NCBI GenBank assembly: GCA_009602735.1
Contig: WELA01008917.1
Location: forward strand, 986,049 to 1,050,048
Length of the DNA: 64,000 nt
Origin: Mesotaenium endlicherianum
Taxonomy: Eukaryota; Streptophyta; Zygnematophyceae; Zygnematales; Mesotaeniaceae
Direction of reading: 5' to 3'
Shown: positions 21,989 through 32,028 of the stretch, piece after piece
Layout of the letters: every line of letters begins with the position of its first letter
How positions within the stretch are numbered: position 1 is the stretch's first letter
The notes under the pieces: generated by a model
Databases searched by the model: none
The model's input: only the letters and a program-made list of their open reading frames with translations
What the model was told of the DNA's origin: nothing
Position numbers and translations under genes: made by a program

Positions 21989-23342
21989 CTAGTTTCGGCT
22001 TAGTCCTACCACCACCTCTTCCATAGCCGCCCAGAGAGAAACCACCTCTACCTCTAGACTGTATGGCATTATACTCATACTCATATCCATCACCGTGGTC
22101 ATCCTCAGCCTGGTCTCCTTCAATTGCATTGTAGGAACCGTGGGGCTTTTTGACAACCTTAGACACCAAAGCATTACTCTGGCGCTTGTGATTGAACTGC
22201 TGCTGATCCCAGGCATCAGCATCCTGGATCAAGTCAGCTAGTTTCTCATACTTTTTCTCAGCAAAATGATCAGAGACCTCGGATTTCAAGCCATACCTGA
22301 AGTATGCTATCCTATACCGTTCTTGCAAATCTGGCTGCTTCATCATGTTCTCTTGGAACTTTTGAGCAAACTCAGCAACTGAAGTGGTCTGCTTCAGTGT
22401 GAGGGAGATCATCGCATAGATAGCTTTCTCCTGCTGGTTAATGACATCAAACTTCTCATGCAACTTCTTGACAAACTCTACCCACGTAGGGTCACCGAGT
22501 TGCCGAGCCTTACGCTCTTCCTTCCAGTAAAGCCACCAGTCTGCGGCACTGCCTTTCAGTAGCGCACCGGTGTGCCTGACCTTCTCGTAATCTTGCAGTT
22601 CTGGGTAGTTCTCCAGCCACTGCTCAACATCCGCGAGAAACTTGATCAGGTAATATTTTCTGTTTCCCTCAGGATCATATTCCTGGGGAGGTTTTGGCTT
22701 GGGCTTACTAGGCCCTCGGCCACCACCACTAGTGGTTTGAGACCCCAGTTGGTCTCTGTCCCGCAGTAGGGACATTATGATTCTTTTGTCCTCCTGCTGA
22801 GACTGATACATGGTCGCCATTTGCGACTGCATCTGAACGAACAATGCTCCCAAGTCTACACTCTGGGGCGGTAGTCTAGCAAATGCAGCAGCAGCATTGG
22901 CATCTACTCGTTGAGTAGTGTCCTCAACAGTCCCTCTCGCTCCTGCAGCAGCAATTCCTGCCGCATTCAGCCGGTCACGTATTTGACCTAGGGGTACATT
23001 GAGTTGTACAGCAGGAGGTGGGTTCAGAACATTGGCCCTTGATGCCATCAATTCTTCGACAGTGCGCTCATCAGCTGGCTGTCCTTCCCTCCTTTCTGTA
23101 TCTTCAGCGGCCTTTGCTAATTGTTCAGCTTCTAATCTGGCTCTCTCCACCTCAGCTTGCTGTGCTGCGGCTGCGGCTATAGCAGCTGCCTCATCTGCAG
23201 CCTCTCTAGCTGCAGTATCTGCCACTGTTGCAGAATAGGTACGGATTCTTGCTACATGGCTTTCCGCCTGGTTTTTGACATTCTCGTTATCCTGGTTCTC
23301 CATGTCTCGGGAGTTGCTAGTTTGAGACCTTGTCCTTACCAT
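21984..23342 (-). CDS. gag of element A, main part
   Basis: Starts MVRTRSQTSNSRDMENQ at 23342 and stays open for 452 residues up to the B1 insertion. An N-terminal Ala/Glu-rich coiled-coil region (about 45-95) is followed by a linker and a retrotransposon gag domain (RKYYLIKFLADVEQWLENYPEL, KGSAADWWLYWKEERKARQLGDPTWVEFVKKLHEKF, SVAEFAQKFQENMMKQPDL). The knuckle-bearing C terminus lies beyond B1 at 15572-15769. The last few residues before B1 are fusion sequence. The start codon is directly followed by GTAAGG, a good splice-donor match. Confidence 0.92.
   Translation of the reverse strand: MVRTRSQTSNSRDMENQDNENVKNQAESHVARIRTYSATVADTAAREAADEAAAIAAAAAQQAEVERARLEAEQLAKAAEDTERREGQPADERTVEELMASRANVLNPPPAVQLNVPLGQIRDRLNAAGIAAAGARGTVEDTTQRVDANAAAAFARLPPQSVDLGALFVQMQSQMATMYQSQQEDKRIIMSLLRDRDQLGSQTTSGGGRGPSKPKPKPPQEYDPEGNRKYYLIKFLADVEQWLENYPELQDYEKVRHTGALLKGSAADWWLYWKEERKARQLGDPTWVEFVKKLHEKFDVINQQEKAIYAMISLTLKQTTSVAEFAQKFQENMMKQPDLQERYRIAYFRYGLKSEVSDHFAEKKYEKLADLIQDADAWDQQQFNHKRQSNALVSKVVKKPHGSYNAIEGDQAEDDHGDGYEYEYNAIQSRGRGGFSLGGYGRGGGRTKPKLV
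21992..22130. repeat. 139-bp duplication flanking B1, right copy
   Basis: Second copy of the A gag stretch seen at 15631-15769. Here it continues without interruption into the rest of gag, so this is the copy in its original context. Confidence 0.92.
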
Positions 23343-23376
23343 ACAAAGAAGACTGTGATAACTGCTCCGATACCAC

Positions 23377-24096
23377 TGAAATGAATCGACTTACCAAATA
23401 GGCGATTAACAATTAATAAAGATCTTTATATCAGCAAGTAATCTTTATGGTATTCCCGTTACCTGGTTTAACGGCAAAGGACAACACACTAGCAGTGGAT
23501 AATACTCGTCAGTCAAATGCGAGTAAACTAGCATCAATAATGCAAATCAGTAAACTCATACATAAGCAAGGTTAGAAGACAGTGCGTATCAATGGCTTCT
23601 CGCCTTGGATTCAGATCTCTCTCCGTAAGCTGTACAAGAGAGTTGGCCTCGTTTCCGAATGCCGAACTCGAGAGCAATGCCTAGCATATGTACATGGAAT
23701 GAGTTTACTGTTCAACGGTCAGTGCGATGGCACCGCCTACCCGGGAGTTAACCACGTTGGTAGGACCTCGGTTAACCAAATCTACCGCCATCTCCCATCA
23801 TCCCGAATAGCCATCCACCATAGGGATGTCATCTGGCCATTCATCTAGCATATCGTACTTAGATGCATATCCAGGCAGTTCGCAGCTACCGAGTACGGAA
23901 GTCAGCTGGCTGTCAAAGAATGTGTCAGCATGCTGACTTAAGTGGACTTCAGCCTGCTGCTTCCGGCAGAGTCATTAAATTGATATGAAATATTAAGTCC
24001 CGCAGACTGATTAATAACTAGTGTTCAGCAGGCTGAACTAACTTAACTATTATATTTAACTGAATATTATATCTACTAATATACTGATTTACTACA
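23377..24096 (-). repeat. 5' LTR of element A
   Basis: 720 bp; about 3% different from the 3' LTR at 7955-8674. The primer-binding site, TGGTATCGGAGC on the - strand (23376 to 23365, after a one-base spacer), matches the initiator Met tRNA end with one mismatch. Confidence 0.95.
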
Positions 24097-24101
24097 TTTC
24101 C

Positions 24102-25645
24102 TCCTGCACCGTCTGATAATGAATGGAGGCAGCCTTCTCCTGGGTTGCCCTCAAACTGACGGGTACATATACCGGCATCCCAGAAGGGTGTTGCATGACA
24201 TGAGCTAAGGGCACATGCTCTTTCTGTGAGGGAGATGCTGGCAGGCCTCTGGCTATTTCTCTAGCAGCCCTCCTGTCTGCCCTGTCTGACTGGATCTCCG
24301 TTCCTGCAGATGGGCTCTGTCCTTTGGCAATTTCCAGCCAAGTGATATCTTCCTCTTCAGCGAGCTGGTGCAGGGCTATGTCTGCCCTGGCCAACCCAGT
24401 CTTCTCCATTACAGGGGATGTGGCAGGTGTCTGGGTTACAGCGGGGCTAGTGTCCTCTTCCTCGCCTTCCTCTTCTTCTTCCTCCGACTTCTCCTCCTCT
24501 CCTGCCCCTTGCTCTTCTGAGATTGCTGGGGTCTCCTCTGTCAGCTGCTCCAGCTCTTCCCGAGAAAAAGAATACCCCACTGACCTTCCCCTTTTGGGTG
24601 CCGATGGGGGCTGTTGTGTCCTGACCGCATACAGGTCTTTCTCTCCCTGCTTGCTTGCCCATTTGGCATAAGTATGCATCTCTTCAGAGAATGACTCTTG
24701 GGCCCTGCTCTTGTCCTCCTGCATTTCTTGGCTCATGCAATCTCTTACTCCATCCAATCTTGGGTCCCAAGCAGCAATGTAAGGAGGCAACACTATGTTC
24801 CCCTGTAGGTCTGTTATGAAATCTTCCTCCCCTGCCTTGTCATTTTGCTGGTCCCTCATGTTGATGGTCATCCACCGCCAGTCGGTGGGCTTCTGGAGGA
24901 AGGCAGGGTCTGTCCTTTTCAGAGTACGAGGATACCAGTGCCTTGCCAAGTCTAGCTGACTGGTTTCCCTCGCCGAGAATTCTGAGCTCCTTCTCTCCAC
25001 CTCATTATACATGGCCTTGAACCTGTTATGGGACGTAGAGTCCTTAAAGCTGTCCGCGTCCATGGAAATTATCTTGATGATCCTATCTTTCCCCCAGATA
25101 CCCAGAATCGATACAGCTCCTTCCTCATTCACTCGGGCCATTGCCTTGGCCTCTCTGATCGTATATCCTACCATCCTGGCATAATCGTGGTAGAGGAGGA
25201 GTCCTGTGCTGACCTCTACATACTTGTCAAAGTTTTTGGATGTCTCCCCTTCCTTCTGCAGGATGTCCTTCTGTGATTCACTGCGACTTCTCTGGGCATA
25301 CTTGAAGGCCTCCTCCAGTAAATCAAAGTCCTTGCCCAGCATTGTGTAGCGGTAGCTACTGATTCTCCTCTGTTCTTCTTCAGCCTGCTGCTTCCGCCTC
25401 TGCTCAGCTTGCCTCTCCTCCTCTGCCTTCTTGGCCTTCTTTGCAACTTTTCTGTCCAGTTCTTCCTGCCTCAGCCTGGCCTGTTCCTCCTCCTCCTTCT
25501 TCTTCTGTGCCTACAGCTGTTGTTGGAGCCGTTGTGATTCCCAAGCGGAGATGGAGGATAATTCAATGTCGCCAAGAAATTGCAAGTATTTTGCATGTGC
25601 CTTTTTCGCTCTTCTCTTCCTCTTAAGTTCCAACTTCTGAGTCAT
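24102..25645 (-). pseudogene. aORF of element E
   Basis: Homologous to aORF of A and D: K/E-rich coiled coil at the N terminus, then YTMLGKDFDLLEEAFKYAQ, YHDYARMVGYTIREAKAMA, MYNEVERRSSEFSARE, PTDWRWMTINMR, PKRGRSVGYSFS, an acidic run and VPLAHVMQHPSGMPVYV. Similarity to A is only moderate (perhaps half the residues), so this is a separate subfamily in which the gene is nevertheless kept. Its likely ATG (25645-25643) directly follows a CAG acceptor with a CACTAAC branch motif. An upstream ATG in another frame would be spliced out. Broken, a few breaks. Confidence 0.75.
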
Positions 25646-25971
25646 CCTGCTCAATCATAAACACAATGCAGTTAGTGAAGTCATGGTACATTGCCGCAAC
25701 TGAGTACCTTTGGTGGGGAAGAACGTGGTAGGGAGAGTTCCAAGTGTGAAAGTGAGTATAAGAGGGGACTTGAGTCAGCGAGAAAAAGGGAGTGTGAGCG
25801 CAAGTTGAGTGTGTAGAATGGTTATATATAAAAAGGTGCCTGGCTGATCCCGAGACGAAACACACTCCCTCCAACTTAAGTTTAAGGTGGGTTGCCTATC
25901 ACAACTGTCACTTTTACGGTGGGCTGCCTGTCAAAACTGGCACTAACTGTCACTAACTGTTCCCCTCCAAG
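25646..25971 (-). other. Spacer between pol and aORF in E, with TATA-like sequence
   Basis: No coding signal. On the - strand TTTTTATATATAACC at about 25825-25840 is the best TATA-box match in the pile, some 180-190 bases before the aORF start. CTCCAACTTAAG and CTCCAAGTTAC patches resemble the polypurine-tract complement. Confidence 0.45.
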
Positions 25972-28327
25972 TTACTTGGAGACAGGACCTCCTGTCACCT
26001 TCCCATGTCTATTGCCAGTCGCCCAAAGGTGGAACCGCTTCAACGCCCCTTTAGCATTGGTCAGCTGGTCTTCAAATTTCCAAGTGTCCCTAGAGGCATT
26101 GTAACCCTTCCATCGGACCAGGTACTTCATGACATATTTAGATGATCGGCGGACGGAGCGAGCTTCTAAAATCTCCTCGACCTCATAATCCTCAGGGTCA
26201 CCCTCCTTGACAGCGGAACCGGTCCCGGTTAGAGAGGTAACCGACCTGTGAACAAGGTACGGTTCCAGGAAGGAGACAGTAAAGACTGGGTGACCCTTGT
26301 ATTCCGCTGACATGTTCAGTTTGTAAGCATTCTGACCGACACGGCGCACCACCGAATATGGACCGACCCGGACCGGACCAAGCTTTTCTTGACCACACCA
26401 GGCAGGTACATGTGTTGAGAATGCAATTGGACCAAATCGCCCTTAGAAAATGTCAGCTCTCGATGGTGCTGATTAGCGTATTTTTGTTGATTTTCTTGGG
26501 CTGTGTGAAGGTTTGTCTGGACAGTGCGTCAGCAAACTCCTGAGTTGACTGGAGAGACACTGGATTGTCAATCTCGTCAGGATGAGTTAAAGACTCCCCT
26601 AGCACATCCAAAGGAGACTTAGGAACTCTACCCAGACTAAGTTCAAAAGGGGTCTTTCTCATTGACGCGTGCACCGCACTGTTGACCGCAAATTGAATTT
26701 GAGGCAACAGTCATCTTAAATATCTTGTTTTATGTTAATATATGCTCTCAACACCTCTTGCAAAACTCGGTTAGTTCTTTCAGTCTGCCCATCAGTCGGA
26801 GGGTAGTTGGCTGTGCTGAGCAGCTGTTTGACTCCCATTAACCCCATTAAAGCTCTCCAGAACTTAGAGGTAAATTTTGAGTCTCTGTCTGAGATGATAT
26901 TATTGGCATACTATTTGGTTGTAGAACTCTCTTGCAATTTCGAGTGCAGTTACTTTGACAGTGGTGGGGATGAAAATGACCATTTTGTCAGTTTATCCAC
27001 TACTACCAAGTGCAGTAGCAGGACATTCACCATTCGTGGGGCTGGGCTCAAATGTTGGGTCAGAAAGGTAGGCTTTCCTAAGTTGTTCAAGGAAGGACTT
27101 TTTCACCTTCAGTGAAGTGAGTGCACAAAGGACTTTATCTACAGCATGCTGGCTAAAGTTCCTTTCTTGCAAGTCGGGTCTTCTAGAGAGTGCATCAGCA
27201 AGATTCAACTTTCCTGGTTTGTAGTCGATCTGGACTTGGAACTGCTCCAGCATCTGGCTCCAGCGGTTCTCCCTCCTCGACAACTTGGACTTCTTATGAA
27301 AGTNAAAAGTGAGTCAGAGCTAGATGATCCGTAATCACCTTAAATGCTTTACCATGTAAGTATGCTCTCCATTGTTTGAGCACATAAGTGATAGCAAGCA
27401 GCTCTTTATCATGCACAAAATAGTTAATTTCAGCTGGGTTGAATTTCATAGACTCATACAGCACAGAGTGCCACTCCTGCCGGACCTTACCATCCTTTGT
27501 GGTTTTGTCAGCAGACTGCAACAAAATCGCACTCATGGCAAAGTCAGAAGCATCGGTAATCACCTGCACCGGTTCGCTAGGGTCATACACGGCTAGGACC
27601 GGGGCAAAATAAGGAGCATCTTTAAGGGTCTGGAAGGCAGCCTGTTGCTCTTCCCCCCACACATACCCTATGTCTTTCTTAGTGAGGTCAGTCAGTTTAC
27701 TGGCCTTTGTAGAATAACTCTCAATAAATTTCCTATAGTAGTTAGCCAACCCAAGGAAGGATCTAACTTCAGAGACAAACTGTGGTACTGGCCAGTCCTT
27801 ATGGTCTGGAATTTTCTTAGGATCCACACTGATGCCTTCTTTACTGACAATGTGGCCTAAGAATTCAATACTTTCCTTAAAGAAATCACACTTGCTCATT
27901 TTAGCATATATCTGATTTCTTCTCAGAGTGTCCATGACTGTTTTTAAGTGCTCAGCATGTTGAGCTTCATCTTTAGAGAAAATTAAAATATCATCCAGGA
28001 AGACTTGCACAAACTTATCCAGGTAAGGTCTGAAAATGTCATTCATAGCACCCATGAAGGTTGCAGGAGCTTTAGTCAATCCAAATGGCATCACATTAAA
28101 CTCATAGTGTGTATAACGTGTGCAGAAGGCACTCTTGTGCTCATCTTCCTCAGCAATGTTGATTTGATGATAACCACTCTTGAGATCTATCTTACTGAAC
28201 ACTTTAGCACGAGACAGGGTATCAAGCAAGTCCTCAATTCTGGGTAAAGCATACTTGTTCTATACTCTAATTCTGTTAAGAGCTCTGTAATCAACGCACA
28301 TCCGCATACTTCCATCCTTTTTCTTAA
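25972..28327 (-). pseudogene. pol remnant of element E
   Basis: In - strand order toward the left: RT with [16 protein letters not shown] and the FLDD box ([13 protein letters not shown]), RNase H ([14 protein letters not shown]), integrase pieces ([36 protein letters not shown]) and a chromodomain ([38 protein letters not shown]). Closely related to pol of A but shorter and broken (several breaks). Confidence 0.9.
28324..28327. repeat. TTAA at left end of piggyBac-type element
   Basis: TTAA directly outside the terminal repeat, inside E pol. The same TTAA exists at the matching place in A pol (about 14434-14437), so it was a genuine target site. Confidence 0.85.
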
Positions 28328-31300
28328 CACTAGGTGGCCCGGAGCATCAAATATGATGCAACGCACAGATTCTGATGCATTTACTCGCTCCCCTTGCGAA
28401 CTCTGTATCTTTCTTCATACTTATTTGTTATTATCAAAATTAGTTTTAGACAAGGGGCTATATTGCCAAGTGTCCACAAGTAAATCTACAGGTGAAAGCG
28501 ACAAATCGCGTACACGTTATTCGCATTACCGTACGGTGCTAATTTCGGTTTCGATGAAGAAAATGAACCGAAAAGAAGGCTAACAGCCTTCTTCTTCGCG
28601 AGCTTCGTCCCCCATGGATGCCTCTGAATGTTCGTTGAACGCACTTTTAGACGTTAAAATTTTGGTTCCCGCTGCTCACTTCGGTACTGCATGGGCGAAA
28701 GAGAAGTTTGATGCTTATTGGGATGAGTTGTTGATAGAGGGAGTGGTGAAGAAGCGGGTGGTGGGGAAAAAAAAGGAGGATTGTGTGTACGAGGTATTTT
28801 GTCTATGATAAGAGTAAGCACAGATTTTTAGAGTCTTTCGTGAGAGAACACCTTCGCAAAGAGTCTAAGACACTCCATGAATTTTGTGAGAGTGTGTACT
28901 CGCGAAAAGATGAGGAGGAAGAACCGGAAAAAGAAGTTGTGCAGGAAGATGACCGTAGGTCATCTTTCCAAGTGTCTGAGACCCCTTTGGTGCCTCAAGA
29001 ACTAGATATAGGGCAACAAGGTTCTCAACCTAGCTTAGATGATAGCCAGCTCTCATTTGAGAGAAGGAAGAGGGGTCGGCCTGTGGGGTCAAACAAGATA
29101 GCAGCTCCTTCCATTAGGAGTAAGTTCATGTTTCAAGGGCCCCCTCTCACAACAAAAAAGGAAAAAGAGCCCATGATAGACTCTGATTACGACCCTGAGA
29201 GCAGCAACAGCAGGAGGAAGAGGAGGTGCCTCTTGCTCCTACCATTGTGGAGGAGGAGGAGTATGAAGAAATTTGGGATTGGAAGGAGCCTGCCCGCGGA
29301 GACTCCTGCCAGTTGGACTTGCTGCGGCCTAGCACTACACATCACCATGGCTTGCAGGGCATTCCAGAAAAGAGGTTCAGAGGCTTGAGCCCCTTTGGGA
29401 TCTTTTGTTTGTTCATGCCTATTGCATTCTTTCAGCAGTTGGTATTGGAGACAAACAATTATGCATCACTGCATCCTGTCAGAGGTTGGATTCCTGTCAC
29501 ATGCACGGAGTTGGTTGTTTTCCATGGGCTATGCATGGCTATGGGCTTGCATGGACTACCGAGACTGAGGAGTTACTGGCAGAAGACTGTGAAAGGGCCT
29601 ATTACACTTCCTAGCTTTGGCAGATTCATGAGTAGGAATAGGTTCAAAGAGATTAGAAGATTCTTTCATCTCAAAGATAATAGACAAAGAACATGCTTTC
29701 CTCCAGACTCTAGAGAATACAAGCTATGGCAGCTCCAACCCTTCACAAGCTTGTGCATGGAAACCTTCAGCAAGTACTACAGCCCTGGTGCAACCCTCAG
29801 AGTAGATGAAAGAACCATTCCTATCCGCAACAGACAGTGTCCCATTAGAGTGTACAACTCCTCCAAACCATACAAGTATGGCATAGAAGTATTTGTGATG
29901 CAATTACTTACTTCTGCTATGCCTTCATCATCTATGATAGGGTGAAGAAAGATGGAGCTAAAACTGATATTGTGTTAGACCTCGTAGCTATGCTCCCTGT
30001 TGGTAGGTTGTTTACACTCATCCTTGATAGAGGTTTCACCTCACCTCTCCTCTTCTCAAAGCTAGCACAACTAGGACATGGAGTCACTGGCACAGTTGTG
30101 TCCACGAGGAAAAATTATCCTAAGGCTATGTTGTATATGAAGCCTGATAGCCAGCCTAAAGGTGCTTGTCTGGCAACTTACAATGAAAACCCCCCTATGG
30201 TAGCAACTGCTTGGAATGACAAAGCTCCTTGTGCATTTCTGTCTACAGCCAAAGGGCTAGCTTTCAAAACACAAACTAGGCGTAACGGAAAACAGAAACT
30301 TGTCCTTCCAGCTCCTGAGTTAGTTGAGCACTACAACTTGTATAAAGATGCTGTAGATCAATATGATGCATACTGTTTGAAGAGGGGCTACAGTGTTGAG
30401 AGAGTTCTAGTCAACAGGAAGTGGTGGCACATAGCATATTGGGGTCTCTTTGATGGCCTTCTAGCTAATGTGTTTAATATGCACAAGATGGTGAATCCTA
30501 CCGCGGACAGGTGGGACACTTACTTGGACATCATGGATGAGATGAGTTCTTTCCAGCACCCTAATGAAGCAGGTTCAAGTGGAGTGTCAACAAGGGTTGT
30601 GGCAGCTCAGCCTACAGGAGAAGGAAGGTTCAGTGGCAGGCACTTTTCAGCGGAGGTAGAGAAGAGATACTATTGCGTCGTGTGCGTTGCCGGAACTTTT
30701 GGACTTCGTGCTAATAGGAAGAGAGCTAAGTATAGTGACTACAAGTGCTTGCAGTGCAATGTCTATTTGTGTGCTGCCCTTTGCTTTCAAATCTACCATA
30801 CAACCAGAGAGATCCCCCATCTTGATGTTCGACCAAAGAGAGAGAAGAGGAAATAGAGACATTTGGGCGTGATAACGACGAAAATTGGACATTCTTTTAT
30901 AAGGTAGAATAAAATGTATGCTACTGCTACAAAACTTATGAGGGCATGAGACTCATGTGCTGATGTGACTGTATTTAATTATACTTTTTGTTTTTCCAAA
31001 AATAAAAAATATTGCAAATTTAGTCCCTAAAGAGTAAATGTTCGACTTATTTAATTTAATTTTTATAATTAAAAATAACAAAAAAAAGTTTCAAAAAGTT
31101 GTCAAAGCACTTATGTGGTGTGCATAAGTTGAAGCTAGCATGATATCTGTGCACTTCAGAAAGTGCTGCTAAGTTGAGGCAGGTACCAAAACGCTTGTTG
31201 CATCAATGTTTTTTTGCAATGGGATCCTCAAGATTGTGATATAAGATTTCCAAATATATGCATCACTTAAGATTTGGATTTGTATTGTGGTGGGAAAAAA

Positions 31301-31359
31301 ATCAAGAGTAAAGGTAGTAGATGCATCAGAAAGTGTGTATTCTGGTGGGCCATCTAGTG
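28328..31359 (+). mobile_element. piggyBac-type DNA transposon
   Basis: 3032 bp, bounded by TTAA on both sides. Terminal inverted repeats are CACTAGGTGGCCC (28328-28340) and its complement CACTAGATGGCCC (31359-31347), 12 of 13 matching. A subterminal inverted repeat, ATTCTGATGCATTTACT, lies at 28369-28385, and its mate (TTTCTGATGCATCTACT on the other strand) at about 31332-31316, with a shorter spacer on the right. Asymmetric spacing of terminal and inner repeats is typical of piggyBac. The transposase reads left to right with about three frame changes, so this copy probably cannot move itself. The two flanks are not halves of one target (see findings). Confidence 0.93.
28614..30856 (+). pseudogene. 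piggyBac transposase (DDE_Tnp_1_7), frame-shifted
   Basis: ATG at 28614. The coding sequence runs in successive frames: 28614 to about 28790, about 28790-29205, about 29205-29915 and about 29915-30856. Likely one-base indels lie near an A8 run (28769-28776), near 29195-29215 and near 29905-29920. The N terminus has an AT-hook-like KRGRPVGSNK. The catalytic core keeps all four aspartates: RVDERTIPIRN (first), LILDRGFTS (second) and AVDQYD (third and fourth, spaced like DxxD in piggyBac). The C terminus is a Cys-rich zinc-ribbon-like domain with CVVC, CLQC and later Cys/His. Family knowledge: cut-and-paste at TTAA with precise excision. No splice sites explain the frame changes, so recent decay or indel errors in the assembly are both possible. 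Confidence 0.9.
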
Positions 31360-31363
31360 TTAA
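31360..31363. repeat. TTAA at right end of piggyBac-type element
   Basis: TTAA outside the right terminal repeat. Beyond it lies element C sequence, which matches 33763 onward, not E pol. Confidence 0.85.
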
Positions 31364-32028
31364 TGAGCCCAAGTAAATATTAAATTTTAACCACATTTTC
31401 AGAACACATTAAATTCAAAGAAACATATGGTTGTAAGCAATATGCTGGTCACCTTAAGCAGTTGTCTCAATTGCTCAACACATGCAGCCATACTCAAGCT
31501 TTCTCAACCTAACTACCACACAAGTAATGAGAGAGGAACGTCTATTGCAAAGCAACAAGCTTAAACCTTAAGGGATAGCACAACAAACTAACAAGTCCCC
31601 TAGCATAGCTGGAGTGCACACCCCTCTCTATACTAGCCCTGGATTGTATATAACAACACACAACGACTATGATCAAGTGAGGTAATGAGTCATATCCAGC
31701 TTGTTATGATGCAACTGCCTTGAGGCTGCCCTCGATGCTTGCAGACACCTCTTCCATCAAGCCTCCACTTTAGGCTTCTCATTACGTGCATCTGCACACA
31801 AGAGGCTAGGAAAGTCAAGTTAGTATGCCGCATAGTACGTTGAGCCAAAAGACACACTAGGTGAGCAAGTGGAAGGATCCTGGACAGGATGTGCAATGCT
31901 CTACACTCATACACTTCCCAAGCTCCACCTAGACTCATCATACCACACAAGTAAGCCTCACACAATTACCTCATGAGACAAAGACGACAAGCACGGACAT
32001 TCAAGAAAGGACTTAGCTCCAATACCAT
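31364..32028 (-). mobile_element. Element C, internal piece beside the LTR (shortened copy)
   Basis: Bases 31364-31460 match the C internal region at 33767-33862. From about 31462 on, the sequence matches 45009-45558, the 5' internal end of C. The primer-binding site lies at 32016-32027 (TGGTATTGGAGC on the - strand), next to the LTR. This is therefore an internally shortened C copy to the left of the shared LTR. No coding sequence is seen. Confidence 0.8.

Larger units (their letters stand above)
7955..24096 (-). mobile_element. Element A: Ty3 chromovirus with an extra gene after pol, carrying B1 inside its gag
   Basis: A lies on the - strand, with the 5' LTR at 23377-24096 and the 3' LTR at 7955-8674, both 720 bp. 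Ends are TG...CA with near-perfect 10-bp inverted repeats. Flanking TTTCC duplications are intact. The order from the 5' LTR is: primer-binding site close to TGGTATCAGAGC (initiator Met tRNA; here TGGTATCGGAGC), gag, protease, RT, RNase H, integrase, chromodomain, a duplicated pol tail, a spacer with 42-bp repeats, aORF, polypurine tract, 3' LTR. Element B1 sits in the C-terminal part of gag. By eye the two LTRs differ at about 21 of 720 positions (3%), so the insertion is recent compared with E. Outside the B1 insertion A looks nearly whole, with about one break in aORF. Confidence 0.93.
24097..28327 (-). mobile_element. Element E, right part: aORF and pol remnants (Ty3 chromovirus fossil)
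   Basis: Continues the element begun at 7297-7949 beyond the A insertion (24097-24101 is the second TTTCC). It carries, on the - strand, the aORF remnant (24102-25645), a spacer, and a broken pol remnant in which chromodomain, integrase, RNase H and RT can be recognised. It ends in RT at a TTAA where the piggyBac element begins. Badly broken: more than five breaks. E is older than A, which sits inside it. A single undetermined base (n) is at 27304. Confidence 0.88.

Noticed and set aside
23334-23342. GTAAGG after the gag ATG of A as the splice donor for aORF
   Set aside because: It matches a donor well and is shared by D, but splicing it to the aORF acceptor would leave an upstream ATG in another frame, so I mention it only as a candidate.
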